Positions 1 to 9,361 of a stretch of DNA of 64,000 nucleotides are shown one piece after another. The stretch covers positions 1,860,001-1,924,000 of the forward strand of contig NZ_JAJNEL010000001.1 in NCBI RefSeq assembly GCF_029428675.1, given 5' to 3'. How positions within the stretch are numbered: the stretch's first letter is position 1; every line of letters starts with the position of its first letter. This DNA is from Streptomyces sp. JH14 (GTDB lineage Bacteria; Actinomycetota; Actinomycetes; Streptomycetales; Streptomycetaceae). Position numbers and translations under genes: made by a program. The notes under the pieces are model-generated. The model was not told the DNA's origin and searched no databases. It saw nothing but the letters and a program-made list of their open reading frames with translations.

Positions 1-421
1 CCGGTTCACGTCTCGAAGGTGTGGGGTGCAGAGGGTGGGGAAGCGTGCAAGTCTTGACGGTGGGAGCGCTCCCAAGGTGGCGTGGTGATGCGCACCTGTC
101 AAGTGTTGAATCACAACTGCCTTACGTATTCGTTAACTTGAACGCACTCGAAGAACCCCGCCGCGCCACACAACCGCAGGTCCGGGCGGCGGGACGATCC
201 GGAATCACATGCGGCCCCGCCCTGCACGCCACGACGGCAGCCCGCACCGCATAGCGACCGGGCGATTCCCCTCTCCGGTGACGACGCGTCCGGCCCCGTG
301 CTCCACACCCGGAAGCCCGTAGCGGAACGCGCTCATCCGAGAACAGCCGCCCATGTGACAGTCACGGCAACGTACTGGCCGAAAACCGCCCCGCGGAGAC
401 CTCGCGGGCCAGGACGCCCGA
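1..421. other. Gap with no supported gene
   Basis: No reading frame here has convincing coding character; the frames seen are antisense or overlap the next gene's upstream region. The base composition is less GC-rich around 100-150 than in neighbouring genes, as expected for a promoter region. An AGGA at 411-414 probably serves as the ribosome binding site of the next gene. Confidence 0.5.
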
Positions 422-919
422 ATGGCTGAACGGCCCCTGCCCGAGGGCCCGTCCGTGGCCGGCTCCAGAATCATCGCCATGTGGAGAAAAGGGAGACACG
501 ACGAGCCCGATCGCTCGCCGGCCGAACGCCTCATCGGGCCTCTGACGAAGAACATGCCAAAAGCCGGAGACTTCAGCCACGAGGCCGTCCGGCGACTCGG
601 AAGCCCGATGCCGATGCTCGTGCAGAACAACGGCGACACACTGCTGGAGTTGTGGCTGGAGCCCTTCGGACAGGACTACTGGCTGCGCCCCGGGGAGGCA
701 GTCATGGTCACGTCGTACGGGCACTGGGACAGCTATCCGTTCGAGACGATCCACGAACCGGATCGCATCACGGTCTGGGCCACGTCGTTCTTCGCCACGG
801 TCACCGACACCAGTGGCAACGAAGTTCCCGGCGCACACCAGCGCCCGAAGGGAAAGTACGAGGACGTCGCCGACCGGCAGGACGGCGCCCCGGCATCACC
901 CGAGTCGCCCCATGGGTGA
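422..919 (+). CDS. Hypothetical protein, 165 aa
   Basis: I do not recognise this protein. It is soluble, with no signal peptide or membrane segment. A central, well-ordered stretch (about residues 60-130) is rich in aromatic residues, including WLEPFGQDYWLRPGE and TSYGHWDSYPFE, and looks like a small beta-rich domain. The C-terminus is polar and probably disordered. The ATG at 422 has AGGA seven bases upstream; an ATG at 479 is an alternative start with a weaker site. It stands alone, about 100 bp before a small membrane protein on the same strand. Confidence 0.6.
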   Translation: MAERPLPEGPSVAGSRIIAMWRKGRHDEPDRSPAERLIGPLTKNMPKAGDFSHEAVRRLGSPMPMLVQNNGDTLLELWLEPFGQDYWLRPGEAVMVTSYGHWDSYPFETIHEPDRITVWATSFFATVTDTSGNEVPGAHQRPKGKYEDVADRQDGAPASPESPHG

Positions 920-1026
920 GCCGGCTCCAGAAGCGTCCGCCGGCACGGCACCGACGCATGGGGCCGCCGTCCGACGGACGTCCAAGCTCCATGAACCGCC
1001 CCCGGTGACTGGGTAGGCTCGGCTCC

Positions 1027-1383
1027 GTGGATGACTTCCTGCCGCTGCTGCTGGTCACCGCCGCCCTTGCCGCGGTCATGGGCCTCTTTGCGTGGCTGGC
1101 ATCCGTCGTTCGTCGCCGCGGTGTCGCCGGCGCGGCCATCACGGCAGCCCTGGCCTCCCACGACGAAGCGTTCCGCGTGACTGCTCACGAGGCCCACTAC
1201 GAGATCCAGGCGCAAGCAGACCGCAAGACGCCGATCGAGTCGCCCGACAACTACCGTGGCAGCCCCGGAAACGACAGAGTCGGCCGACCGGCCACGGGAG
1301 AACGACGGCCTCTTCAGGGTCGTCCTCGCCGCCGGCGGCGAGGACCCGGCCGCTGGATCGACCGTCTGAAGCCCGGTCGCTGA
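1027..1383 (+). CDS. Small membrane-anchored protein, 118 aa
   Basis: It starts at GTG 1027. One hydrophobic segment (about residues 4-28) is followed by an RRR stop-transfer motif, so the tail is probably cytoplasmic. Residues 30-75 are ordinary; from about residue 80 the tail is basic, with an RPRRRRRGPGRW run, and may contact nucleic acid or lipid headgroups. No function is recognised. The change of composition near residue 78 leaves open a frameshift close to the C-terminus. Confidence 0.5.
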   Translation: MDDFLPLLLVTAALAAVMGLFAWLASVVRRRGVAGAAITAALASHDEAFRVTAHEAHYEIQAQADRKTPIESPDNYRGSPGNDRVGRPATGERRPLQGRPRRRRRGPGRWIDRLKPGR

Positions 1384-1573
1384 CCAAACACTGACAGAAA
1401 GCCGCTCGCGCCTCACGGCCCCTCAGCACACCCCGATGCGTGCTGGACCAGCGCCCGGAAAGTCATCGCCACCGCCGGCCGACCTGCGGTGGCGAGGCAC
1501 CTACGCGGCCTGCATGTCCGTCCTCCGCCACTGGAAAAGCCCCCGACGGACCGGGGCTTCTGGAGCACAGTCC

Positions 1574-2503
1574 TCAGACGCCCGCCTCTCGCGCCGCCTC
1601 GTACACCTCGGCCGCCAGGTCGATCAGTTCGGTGGCATCCCGCGTCGTGGCCTGGAGGTCCAGGAGGATCTCCGGTACGCCCGTTGCCGCATGCTCCACC
1701 AGGTCCTCGACGATCTGGGCCACGCTGCCCTGGAACGGCTGCCGGTCCGCGCCTTCGAACGGCTTGGCGCTGTACGTCGCGTTGGCGCGGGCGCAGACGC
1801 CGATCTGCTGGGCCCTGCCGCGCTCGGCGGCCACGTCCTGTACCTGCTGCCACTGTCCGGCCAGCGCCGTGGCGCCCATGGCGACGGGCATCCAGCCGTC
1901 CGCCCTGTCCACCAGTCGCCGGGTGGCGCGCGGGCTGTTGGCCGGCAGATAGACAGGGATGGGGCGAACGGGCTTGGGGCCGACCTCGGCCGGCGCGATG
2001 GTGGTCAACTCCCCCTGGTACGAGACCGGGTCCGGGCCCCAGACGGCCGCGCAGACGTCCAGCAGTTCGTCCAGGACCGCACCGCGCTTCTCGAACGGGG
2101 CGACCGAGGCGGCCGCGTACTCGTCGAGGGACCAGCCGGTTCCGAATCCGGCGATCACCCGGCCGCCGCTCGCGACGTCGAGCGAGGCGAGTGAACGGGC
2201 CAGCTGGAGCGGTACGTGCAGCGGGGCGATCAGGACGCTGGTGCCGAGCCTGGCCCGTTCGGTGGCCGCGGCGGCCAGTGTGAGCGTGACGAGCGGGTCT
2301 GCGACGCTGCGGTACTGATCCGGCCACGGCAGCCCCGGTACGCCGTACAGCCCCTGGGTGGCGGGATCGGGAAAGAGCACGCGCTCGAAGACCCACAGAC
2401 TCTCGTACCCGGCTTCTTCCGCCGCACGTGCCACCGCGGCCACATCGCGGCCGATGTCGTACTGCTTCATCTGCGGAAGGCCGAGACCGAGCGAGACCGG
2501 CAT
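1574..2503 (-). CDS. LLM-class F420-dependent oxidoreductase
   Basis: This is a luciferase-like TIM-barrel oxidoreductase of 309 aa, the usual length for the family; members use coenzyme F420 (or FMN) for hydride transfer. Features seen are the N-terminal SLGLGLPQ strand, an EEAGYESLWVFERVLFP segment typical of the substrate side, LGTSVLIAPLHVPLQLARSLASLD, and GRVIAGFGTGWSLDE at the cofactor side. The ATG at 2503 is preceded by AAAGGAG. It is transcribed alone toward the small membrane gene. The substrate cannot be told from sequence. A second, more distant relative lies at 38673. Confidence 0.85.
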   Translation of the reverse strand: MPVSLGLGLPQMKQYDIGRDVAAVARAAEEAGYESLWVFERVLFPDPATQGLYGVPGLPWPDQYRSVADPLVTLTLAAAATERARLGTSVLIAPLHVPLQLARSLASLDVASGGRVIAGFGTGWSLDEYAAASVAPFEKRGAVLDELLDVCAAVWGPDPVSYQGELTTIAPAEVGPKPVRPIPVYLPANSPRATRRLVDRADGWMPVAMGATALAGQWQQVQDVAAERGRAQQIGVCARANATYSAKPFEGADRQPFQGSVAQIVEDLVEHAATGVPEILLDLQATTRDATELIDLAAEVYEAAREAGV

Positions 2504-2721
2504 GCGTGCACTCCTTTACGGGGACGGCGACCCAACTACCGTATGCCACTTGCCGATTGTCCGCGGGCGCCGACGCGGACACAGGAGGGTGAATATGCCG
2601 GCCGGGAAGAAACGCGCGCATCGTCCCCGACCACTGCGCGCACGCTCAATAAAAATCACCCGCCACGTCTCTTTCGGCCGCTCGTTCAGCATGTGTCAGC
2701 GCATGAAACCTTCACAGACAG

Positions 2722-3765
2722 GTGAATGTCATCGACAGGCGAACGGTTTCCAGGATTCTCGCCGTGGGGGCAGCCGGGGCCTCACTGTCGGCGCTTTCGG
2801 TGACATCGGCCTCGGCCCCCGACCGGAAAAAGACCGCGGTGAGCGCCACCGGAAAGCCGGGGAACACATCCTTCGGCACGCTGAAGCAGATCGACGCCGG
2901 CGTCCTGAACGTCGGATACGCCGAGGCCGGCCCCGCCGACGGTCCCGCGGTCGTCCTGCTGCACGGCTGGCCCTACGACATTCACAGCTACGTCGACGTG
3001 GCACCTTTGCTGGCCAGGCACGGTTACCGGGTGATCGTCCCGTATCTGCGCGGCTACGGCACGACGCGTTTCCTTTCGAGCAAGACGTTCCTCAATGCTC
3101 AGCAGGCGGTGTTCGCTCTCGACCTCATCGCGCTGATGGATGCACTGAAGATCAAGAAGGCGATTCTCGCCGGCTTCGACTGGGGATCGCGGACGGCTGA
3201 CATCGTCGCGGCACTCTGGCCGGAACGCTGCAAGGCGCTGGTCTCGGTGTCCGGATATCTGATCACCAACCGTGAGCGCAACAAGAAGCCGCTGGCGCCG
3301 CGGGCCGAGTGGGCGTGGTGGTATCAGTACTACTTCGCGACGGAAAGGGGCCAACTCGGCCTCGACCGGTACAGGCACGATTTTGCGAAGCTGATCTGGA
3401 AGAACGTCTCCCCGACGTGGAGTTTCGATGACGCGACGTTCCAGCGCACCGCGACAGCCTTCGACAATCCGAATTGGGTTCCCATCGTGATCCACAACTA
3501 CCGCTGGCGACTCGGCCTGGCCGAGGGCGAGCCACGATTCGACGGTATCGAAAAGAAACTTGCCCAAAGTCCCGTCATCTCCCTGCCCACGATCACCCTG
3601 GACGGTGAGCGGGACCCCTTCACTCCTCCCGGCGACAGCGCCGGCTATCGCGACCGATTCACGGGAAAATACGCCCACCGGACGCTGAAGGGCATCGGTC
3701 ACAACGTGCCACAGGAAGCCCCCGAAGCCTTTGCCGAGGCCGTCGTCGACGTCGACGCTCTGTGA
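2722..3765 (+). CDS. Secreted alpha/beta hydrolase, epoxide-hydrolase-like
   Basis: 347 aa. The N-terminus has a twin arginine (DRRTVSR) and a hydrophobic stretch ending near SVTSASA, suggesting Tat export. The fold motifs are HGWP (oxyanion hole, about residue 80) and GFDWGS, with Asp about residue 153 at the nucleophile position where esterases have Ser. An Asp nucleophile is typical of epoxide hydrolases and haloalkane dehalogenases. The late DGERDPF acid region and the IGHNVP histidine complete the triad. The start is GTG 2722. It is monocistronic, and the physiological substrate is unknown. Confidence 0.8.
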   Translation: MNVIDRRTVSRILAVGAAGASLSALSVTSASAPDRKKTAVSATGKPGNTSFGTLKQIDAGVLNVGYAEAGPADGPAVVLLHGWPYDIHSYVDVAPLLARHGYRVIVPYLRGYGTTRFLSSKTFLNAQQAVFALDLIALMDALKIKKAILAGFDWGSRTADIVAALWPERCKALVSVSGYLITNRERNKKPLAPRAEWAWWYQYYFATERGQLGLDRYRHDFAKLIWKNVSPTWSFDDATFQRTATAFDNPNWVPIVIHNYRWRLGLAEGEPRFDGIEKKLAQSPVISLPTITLDGERDPFTPPGDSAGYRDRFTGKYAHRTLKGIGHNVPQEAPEAFAEAVVDVDAL

Positions 3766-4043
3766 CCGGAAGGCCGGCGCATGGCCGCAGTGACGCGGTT
3801 GAGCGGGATTCCGCATGGGCCGGGGTGCCGGCACCGTCCGGCGGCGTGCGCCGGGTTCAGGTCGGCCCTGCCGGCGATCGCGTCCTGACCAGGTGCTTCG
3901 TCCCCTGCGCACGGTGACGGCGTGCGACGCCGCGTGGAGGTTGCCCCGGGGCGGTGTCCGGGACGACTCTGGAGGAGGCACGGCCTGCGGCTCCGAGACA
4001 TGGCGGCAGGCTGTGCATCCGGGACGACGGAGAGGCGTCGGCC

Positions 4044-4505
4044 GTGGACGGTCGGGAGTCTGCGGGGAAGCAGCCCGGCGCGAGTGGCCACCGGGCTGTG
4101 CCGCACACCGCGGACATGCAGGTGGAGACGTGGTCGCCGACGGCCGAGGGCTGCATCGGTGAGGCGGTGCGCGCGGTGGTGGAGAGTTTCGCCGACATGT
4201 CCGGGGCCGCGGTCGTCGGGGAACGCGCGTACGCGGTCACTGGGGAGTCCGACGAGGACCTGCTGGTCTCCGTCCTGGAGGAGGTCGTCTACCGGATGGA
4301 TGCCGACGGTGAGATCCCCTTCGACGTGGAGGTGGGACCGATCCGGTCCGCGGGGGACGGCCGGAGCCTGGCCGTCCGCTTCCGGATGGCCGATGCGGGC
4401 ACAGCCGTGCCGGTCGGTGCGGTACCGAAGGCCGTTGCGCTGCACGGCCTGCTGTTGCGGGGCGGCCCCGGCGGCTGGACCTGCCGGGTGACCCTCGACG
4501 TCTGA
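4044..4505 (+). CDS. Archease-family protein
   Basis: Archease activates the RNA ligase RtcB by promoting its guanylylation and turnover. The family signature HTADM followed by TAEGCIGEAVRAVVESF is near the N-terminus, and SDEDLLVSVLEEVVYRMD matches the second conserved block. I place the start at GTG 4044, preceded by GGAGAGG; an upstream in-frame ATG at 3954 would add a poorly conserved tail. It lies 25 bp before a CapA-like gene and upstream of rtcB, which fits the known archease-RtcB partnership. Length (153 aa) is normal for the family. Confidence 0.85.
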   Translation: MDGRESAGKQPGASGHRAVPHTADMQVETWSPTAEGCIGEAVRAVVESFADMSGAAVVGERAYAVTGESDEDLLVSVLEEVVYRMDADGEIPFDVEVGPIRSAGDGRSLAVRFRMADAGTAVPVGAVPKAVALHGLLLRGGPGGWTCRVTLDV

Positions 4506-4530
4506 GTGCGGGACGGGAAGGGACAGGATC

Positions 4531-5514
4531 ATGGCGCTCACGGTGGCCCTGGCCGGCGACACCATGCTCGGGCGCGGCGTCGCCGAGGCACTGCGCCGCT
4601 CGCCGGTGCCGGGAACGCTGTTCTCCACCGGGGTCAGGGAGGCGCTCGCGGAGGCGGACCTGTTCGTGCTCAACCTGGAGTGCTGCGTCTCCGACCGCGG
4701 GCACCGCTGGCCCGACCCGCGGAAGGCCTTCTTCTTCCGCGCTCCGTCCGCCGCCGCAAGGGTGCTGGCCGAACTGGAGGTGGACTGTGTGACGCTCGCC
4801 AACAACCACGCTCTGGACTACGGGTTCGACGCCATGGCCGACACCCTCACCCTGCTGGCCGGGGCGGGCGTCCGCGCGGTCGGCGCCGGGGCGGACGTCC
4901 GCGCGGCCCGGGAGTTCGCGGTGCTGGAGGCGGGTGGTGTGCGGTTGGCGGTGGTGGGCGTCACGGACCACCCGGAGGAGTACGCAGCCGGGGCGGACCG
5001 TCCCGGTGCGGCCTGGGCCGATCTCCCCTCGGGGGTGCCCGGCTGGCTGACGGAGCTGGTGGCCCGGGCCGCTGCGGCGGCGGACGTCGTGCTGGTCACT
5101 CCGCACTGGGGTCCCAACATGACCTCCCGGCCACCGCACCATGTGGCGGCAGCGGCCCCGGAGCTTCTGGCGGCGGGCGCGACGCTGGTCGCCGGACACT
5201 CCGCCCATGTCTTCCACGGGATCGCCGACCGCATCCTCTACGACCTGGGTGACTTCGTGGACGACTACGCCGTCGACCCGGTCCTCCGCAACGACCTCGG
5301 GCTCCTCTTCCTGGTGACCCTGGACGGCCCGGATGCCGCGCACCTGGTTCCCGCCCGGGTGGAGGCCGTGCCACTGGCCCTGGACTTCTGTCACACCCGC
5401 CTGGCGAGCGGAGAGGACCTGGAGTGGATCCGCGAGCGGTTCACCACCGCCTGCGCCGAGTTCGGCACCGCCGTCGCCGACCGGACCGGACGGCTGACGG
5501 TCGACTGGAGGTGA
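4531..5514 (+). CDS. CapA/PgsA-family metallophosphatase-like protein
   Basis: 327 aa with CapA-type calcineurin-like blocks: [10 protein letters not shown] at the N-terminus, [36 protein letters not shown] and [10 protein letters not shown]. These supply the metal-binding Asp, Asn and His residues. Named after poly-gamma-glutamate capsule synthesis, the family is broader and many members have no known role. No signal peptide is seen, so it probably acts in the cytoplasm. It sits between archease and rtcB and overlaps rtcB by four bases (GTGA), so it is likely co-translated with an RNA-repair enzyme. Confidence 0.85.
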   Translation: MALTVALAGDTMLGRGVAEALRRSPVPGTLFSTGVREALAEADLFVLNLECCVSDRGHRWPDPRKAFFFRAPSAAARVLAELEVDCVTLANNHALDYGFDAMADTLTLLAGAGVRAVGAGADVRAAREFAVLEAGGVRLAVVGVTDHPEEYAAGADRPGAAWADLPSGVPGWLTELVARAAAAADVVLVTPHWGPNMTSRPPHHVAAAAPELLAAGATLVAGHSAHVFHGIADRILYDLGDFVDDYAVDPVLRNDLGLLFLVTLDGPDAAHLVPARVEAVPLALDFCHTRLASGEDLEWIRERFTTACAEFGTAVADRTGRLTVDWR

Positions 5515-6947
5515 GGGACGTGGACATCGCGCTCGTGGAGAAGAGCCCGTACCGCTTCCGTATCGAGCAGCGGGAGCCGATGCGCGTACCCGGGGTGGTG
5601 TTCGCCTCGCAGGCGCTTCTGCCGCAGGCGGCGGGGGACAAGGCGCTGGAGCAGGTGGCGAACGTGGCGACGCTGCCCGGCATCGTCCGCGCCTCCTTCG
5701 CCATGCCCGACGTCCACTGGGGCTACGGGTTCCCGATCGGCGGGGTGGCCGCCACCGACATCTCCCGGGGCGGGGTCATCTCGCCCGGTGGCGTCGGGTT
5801 CGACATCTCCTGCGGTGTACGGCTGCTGGCCGCCGGCATCGATCACGACGCGCTCGGCCGCGACCGGCTGCAGCGGCTGATGAACATCCTCGACAGCACC
5901 ATCCCGCGCGGCATGGGGCGCGGCGGCCTGTGGAAGCTGTCGGGGGCCGGGGAGATCGACGAGCTGCTGGTCGGCGGCGCGCGGTACGCGGTCGAGCACG
6001 GCCACGGTGTGCCGCGCGACCTCGCGCGCTGCGAGGACTACGGCGTCCTGGACGGTGCGGCCCCGGGGCAAGTGAGCAAGCGCGCCGTCGAGCGGGGTCT
6101 CCACCAGGTGGGGAGCCTCGGCTCGGGCAACCATTTCCTGGAGGTCCAGGCGGTCGACCAGATCCTCGATCCGGCCACCGCGGCGGCATTCGGGCTGCGG
6201 GTGGGCCAGGTGTGCGTCATGATCCACTGCGGCTCGCGGGGCCTGGGGCACCAGGTGTGCACCGACCACGTCCGCGTGATGGACCAGGAACTGCACCGCT
6301 ACGGCATCCAGGTTCCGGACCGGCAGCTGGCCTGCACGCCGGTCGACTCGCCGCGGGGCCAGGCCTATCTGGGGGCGATGGCGGCGGCCGCCAACTACGG
6401 CCGGGCCAACCGTCAGCTGCTGTCCGAGGCCGCCCGCCATGCCTTCGGGACGGCTGCGGGTGTCGGTCTGGAACTGGTCTACGACATCTCGCACAACACC
6501 GCCAAACTCGAGACCCACGAGGTGGACGGTGTGGCACGTCGGCTGTGCATCCACCGCAAGGGGGCGACGCGGGCGCTGCCGCCCGGCGACCCGAGCCTGC
6601 CCGATGACCTCGTCGGGGCGGGCCAGCCGGTACTGGTCCCCGGAACGATGGGTACCGCCTCGTACGTGATGGTCGGCCTGCCCGGCAACGACGCCTTCCA
6701 CTCCGCCTGCCACGGCGCCGGCCGGGTCTGGAGCCGCCACCACGCGCTGCGCATGGTCCGCGGGGAACGGCTTCGCGACGACCTGGAGGCCAAGGGCATC
6801 GCCGTGCGCCCCTCCTCGTGGCGTGGTCTCGCCGAGGAGGCGCCGGAGGCGTACAAGGACGTCGACGCGGTTGCCGCCGTCACCGAGGCCGCCGGGCTCG
6901 CCCGGCTGGTCGCCCGCCTGGTGCCGCTGGGCGTCGTCAAGGGGTGA
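5511..6947 (+). CDS. rtcB: RNA-splicing ligase RtcB
   Basis: RtcB joins RNA ends bearing 2',3'-cyclic phosphate or 3'-phosphate to 5'-hydroxyl ends using GTP and Mn2+. Visible motifs are [11 protein letters not shown] (metal-binding Cys about residue 101), [46 protein letters not shown] and HRKGATRA, whose His (about residue 348) is the guanylylated residue. All key residues are present and the length of 478 aa is normal. The GTG at 5511 overlaps the CapA stop codon; GTG 5520 is an alternative. It is the last gene of the archease-CapA-rtcB operon. Confidence 0.95.
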   Translation: MRDVDIALVEKSPYRFRIEQREPMRVPGVVFASQALLPQAAGDKALEQVANVATLPGIVRASFAMPDVHWGYGFPIGGVAATDISRGGVISPGGVGFDISCGVRLLAAGIDHDALGRDRLQRLMNILDSTIPRGMGRGGLWKLSGAGEIDELLVGGARYAVEHGHGVPRDLARCEDYGVLDGAAPGQVSKRAVERGLHQVGSLGSGNHFLEVQAVDQILDPATAAAFGLRVGQVCVMIHCGSRGLGHQVCTDHVRVMDQELHRYGIQVPDRQLACTPVDSPRGQAYLGAMAAAANYGRANRQLLSEAARHAFGTAAGVGLELVYDISHNTAKLETHEVDGVARRLCIHRKGATRALPPGDPSLPDDLVGAGQPVLVPGTMGTASYVMVGLPGNDAFHSACHGAGRVWSRHHALRMVRGERLRDDLEAKGIAVRPSSWRGLAEEAPEAYKDVDAVAAVTEAAGLARLVARLVPLGVVKG

Positions 6948-7374
6948 AACCGGTCCGAGGGACGCGGCCGCCCCGTGCGTGCGGTGCACACAGCCGGTGT
7001 CCGGTGGAGCGGCTGCCGGGCCGGCACGACGTGTCGACCGGTCGGCACAGGCCGTCACGGCGGGCTCCGGTGCGCGTCCTGCCAGGCTCGTGCCCGGCGG
7101 AACGCGAGTAGCGTGGAGCGTGGGTGCAGGATCGGCGAGACGGTCCGGTCGGGAGCCGAGAGCCGTGAAGACAGCGCGACGTGCCGGCCCATCGGACGAC
7201 GTCGGGCGGAGGCCGCCCTCACGGGGGCCTCGAACAGCAGCGAGCGACGCGGGCGAGCCGCACCGTCGGCGAGGAGCGACCGCGAGCGGCACGCGTCTCG
7301 CCCTGGGAGCACCCGGCGCCGGTGTCCGCACGGGTTGACCGCGGCCGGCTCCTGCCGCATCGAGGAGGTGGACC
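6948..7374. other. Gap with no supported gene
   Basis: The 427 bp between rtcB and the hydrolase hold no frame with Streptomyces-like codon bias. The region presumably contains the end of the rtcB transcript and the promoter of the next gene. GAGGAGG at 7362-7368 is a clear ribosome binding site for the ATG at 7375. Confidence 0.5.
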
Positions 7375-8073
7375 ATGCACTTCGTTGACCGCCCCGGCAC
7401 GGGGCAGCGGCTGACGCATCCCCCGGGCGAGGACGTGGTCGTGCACGCCGGACCGGTCCGGCTCGGCGGGCAGCTGGCCGTCCCCGAAGGGGCCATGTGC
7501 GTCGTACTGTTCGCCCACGGCAGCGGCAGCAGCCGGCACAGCCCCCGCAATCGCTTCGTCGCGGCCTCGCTGAACGAGGCCGGCCTGGCCACGCTGCTGT
7601 TCGACCTCCTCACAGCGGCGGAGGAACTGGACCGCACCCACGTCTTCGACACCGCCCTGCTGGCGGGCCGCCTGACCGACGCCACCCGCTGGCTGCTCGA
7701 CCGGCCCGAGGCCCAGGGCCTCGCGGTGGGCTACTTCGGCGCCAGCACCGGAGCGGCAGCCGCTCTGGGGGCGGCGGCCGAGCCGGACTCGCCGGCCGTG
7801 GCGGTCGTCTCCCGCGGCGGCCGTCCCGACCTGGCCGGGCCCCGCCTGCCGGAGGTGACCGCGCCCACCCTGCTCATCGTGGGGGGCGAGGATGACGTGG
7901 TGCTGGATCTCAACCGCCAGGCGCGGGAGCAGTTGCGCTGCGAGAGCCGGCTGGAGGTGGTCCGCGGCGCCACTCACCTGTTCGAGGAGCCGGGCGCTCT
8001 CGAGAAGGTGGCGGAGCTGGCCAGAGAATGGTTCACGGACCACCTGGAGCATGCCGAAGGAGCACAGGGCTGA
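7375..8073 (+). CDS. Dienelactone-hydrolase-like alpha/beta hydrolase
   Basis: 232 aa, one alpha/beta hydrolase domain without signal peptide. Motifs are FAHGSGSSRHSPRN after the first strands, GYFGASTGAAAA with the nucleophile Ser, IVGGEDDVVLDLN with the acid, and GATHLFEEPG with the histidine. This form is common in actinobacteria, where it is often next to or fused with a phosphoribosyltransferase; that partner is absent here. It starts at ATG 7375 behind GAGGAGG. The substrate is not predictable. Confidence 0.85.
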   Translation: MHFVDRPGTGQRLTHPPGEDVVVHAGPVRLGGQLAVPEGAMCVVLFAHGSGSSRHSPRNRFVAASLNEAGLATLLFDLLTAAEELDRTHVFDTALLAGRLTDATRWLLDRPEAQGLAVGYFGASTGAAAALGAAAEPDSPAVAVVSRGGRPDLAGPRLPEVTAPTLLIVGGEDDVVLDLNRQAREQLRCESRLEVVRGATHLFEEPGALEKVAELAREWFTDHLEHAEGAQG

Positions 8074-8237
8074 ACACGCGCGTCGCACGGCCGACGAGGG
8101 GCCTCGGCGATGCGGAACGAGGCCATCTATGCAACCCGCTTGTCTACGCGCATCATTGAGTTGCTTCGCTCGCACAACCATCCCCGGCCGCACCACGGGC
8201 GTCCCCGCCTCATCTCTGTGCCTGTCACGGCCGAGCC

Positions 8238-8259
8238 TGCACTTGTCATGCACTTGTCA
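8238..8259 (+). repeat. Two tandem copies of TGCACTTGTCA
   Basis: An exact 11-bp direct repeat lies at 8238-8248 and 8249-8259, just upstream of the GGGAGGG ribosome binding site of the cysteine-rich gene. One copy per helical turn suits a direct-repeat operator; the TTGTCA portion could also act as a -35 element. Confidence 0.6.
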
Positions 8260-8281
8260 GCTCCTTGGGAGGGACAACACG

Positions 8282-8704
8282 ATGGCTTGCGGATCAACCA
8301 GCCTCTGGGCCGGTGAAACCAGTTGGTTCTGCTGCGGCAACGCCTGGGGCCCATGCGCCAGCGCCGGCGGCGGCGCCTGCGGCAACTGCCGCTCCAGCGC
8401 GAACCACGGCGCGTGGCCCAACGCCTCACAGGCCTGCTGGAACATCACCCGGCCCGACCTCTGCGGCGAGAACATCCCCAGACGCGGCTGCGGCGCGGTG
8501 ATGAACATCAAGCACCAGTGCTCGGGCGCGACGGTGTGCATCACGATCACCGACTGCGGCCCGCGCACCAAGGACTGGTGCGGCGAGGCGACCTGCTGCA
8601 ACGGCACCTGTCGCACCAACCGCGTCCTCGACCTGACCCCGGCCGCCTTCTCGGCGATCGGCAACCTCAGCTCCGGCAAGCTCCCGGTCTACATCTACGA
8701 GTGA
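8282..8704 (+). CDS. Cysteine-rich double-psi-barrel-like protein, 140 aa
   Basis: The 140-residue product has 16 cysteines, at about 3, 17, 18, 25, 33, 36, 52, 61, 70, 80, 86, 92, 100, 105, 106 and 110. The TITDCGP segment and overall layout resemble barwin/RlpA/expansin-like double-psi beta-barrels, though this is a weak match. There is no signal peptide. The start at ATG 8282 follows GGGAGGG. It is followed closely by a Tat-exported protein and a MauE-like membrane protein, a family tied to disulfide formation, so these cysteines may be oxidised by that system. Function is otherwise unknown. Confidence 0.75.
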   Translation: MACGSTSLWAGETSWFCCGNAWGPCASAGGGACGNCRSSANHGAWPNASQACWNITRPDLCGENIPRRGCGAVMNIKHQCSGATVCITITDCGPRTKDWCGEATCCNGTCRTNRVLDLTPAAFSAIGNLSSGKLPVYIYE

Positions 8705-8715
8705 GGAGGACCGAC

Positions 8716-9330
8716 ATGACCGTACGAAACGACCGGGCCGACGGGATGCGCCGCCGGCGCTTCCTCACCAATGCCGCCCTCGGCGGCGCGACCATCATCG
8801 GCGCGACCGCGCTCGGCGGCCTCGACGCCGAGGCGGCCTTCGCGGCGGAACCCTCGCTCGATCCCGCGATCACCAAGTCCACTTTCGTGGAGGGCCGCAT
8901 CACGGGAATCACCGGCAGCATCCTCGAGGTCGCGGGCTCCGACGGCGGCCACTCCCGGGTGCAGATGACCAACGTCACCAGCGTGTGGAAGGTACGCGCC
9001 ACCACGGCCGAGGTGATCGAGGTCGGCGACGGGCTCTACGCACGTGGCGTCCCGATGCCCGACGGCACCGTGGCCGCCGACGCGGTGTGGGTGAACATCG
9101 TGAACCTCGACACGCAGATCCGCGGCATCGCGAAGAACCGGTTGCACCTCGCCCACGGGCAGCACGAACTGGTCGGCCATGTCGCCCCGGACGCCACGGC
9201 CTCCTACGCAGGCCGCGCACTGACGTCCGACCTGTCCCGGCTGCGCATCGGGCAGAGCGCCCAGGTGCTCGGCGCCTGGCGGCCGTCCGACGACTCCGTG
9301 GACGTCGTCCGCATCTCCGTCGGGCACTGA
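8716..9330 (+). CDS. Tat-exported protein of unknown function
   Basis: 204 aa. The N-terminus MRRRRFLTNAALGGATIIG is a clear Tat signal followed by AEAAFA near the cleavage site. The mature part is beta-rich, beginning VEGRITGITGSILEVAGSD, with repeated GVPMPDGTVAADAVWVN and GIAKNRLHLAHGQHELVGHV stretches; it resembles small OB-like extracellular domains (DUF5666 type), without certainty. AGGAGG at 8704-8709 overlaps the end of the cysteine-rich gene and drives ATG 8716, so the two are co-transcribed. Confidence 0.75.
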   Translation: MTVRNDRADGMRRRRFLTNAALGGATIIGATALGGLDAEAAFAAEPSLDPAITKSTFVEGRITGITGSILEVAGSDGGHSRVQMTNVTSVWKVRATTAEVIEVGDGLYARGVPMPDGTVAADAVWVNIVNLDTQIRGIAKNRLHLAHGQHELVGHVAPDATASYAGRALTSDLSRLRIGQSAQVLGAWRPSDDSVDVVRISVGH

Positions 9331-9361
9331 CACAGGCCCAGGGACGCAGAGAGAGGAAGAG

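Noticed and set aside
5391..7685. 764-codon open frame on the minus strand across rtcB
   Set aside because: It is the antisense shadow of rtcB and the neighbouring hydrolase; the plus strand has all RtcB active-site motifs and the minus product is Arg/Pro-rich with no domain.
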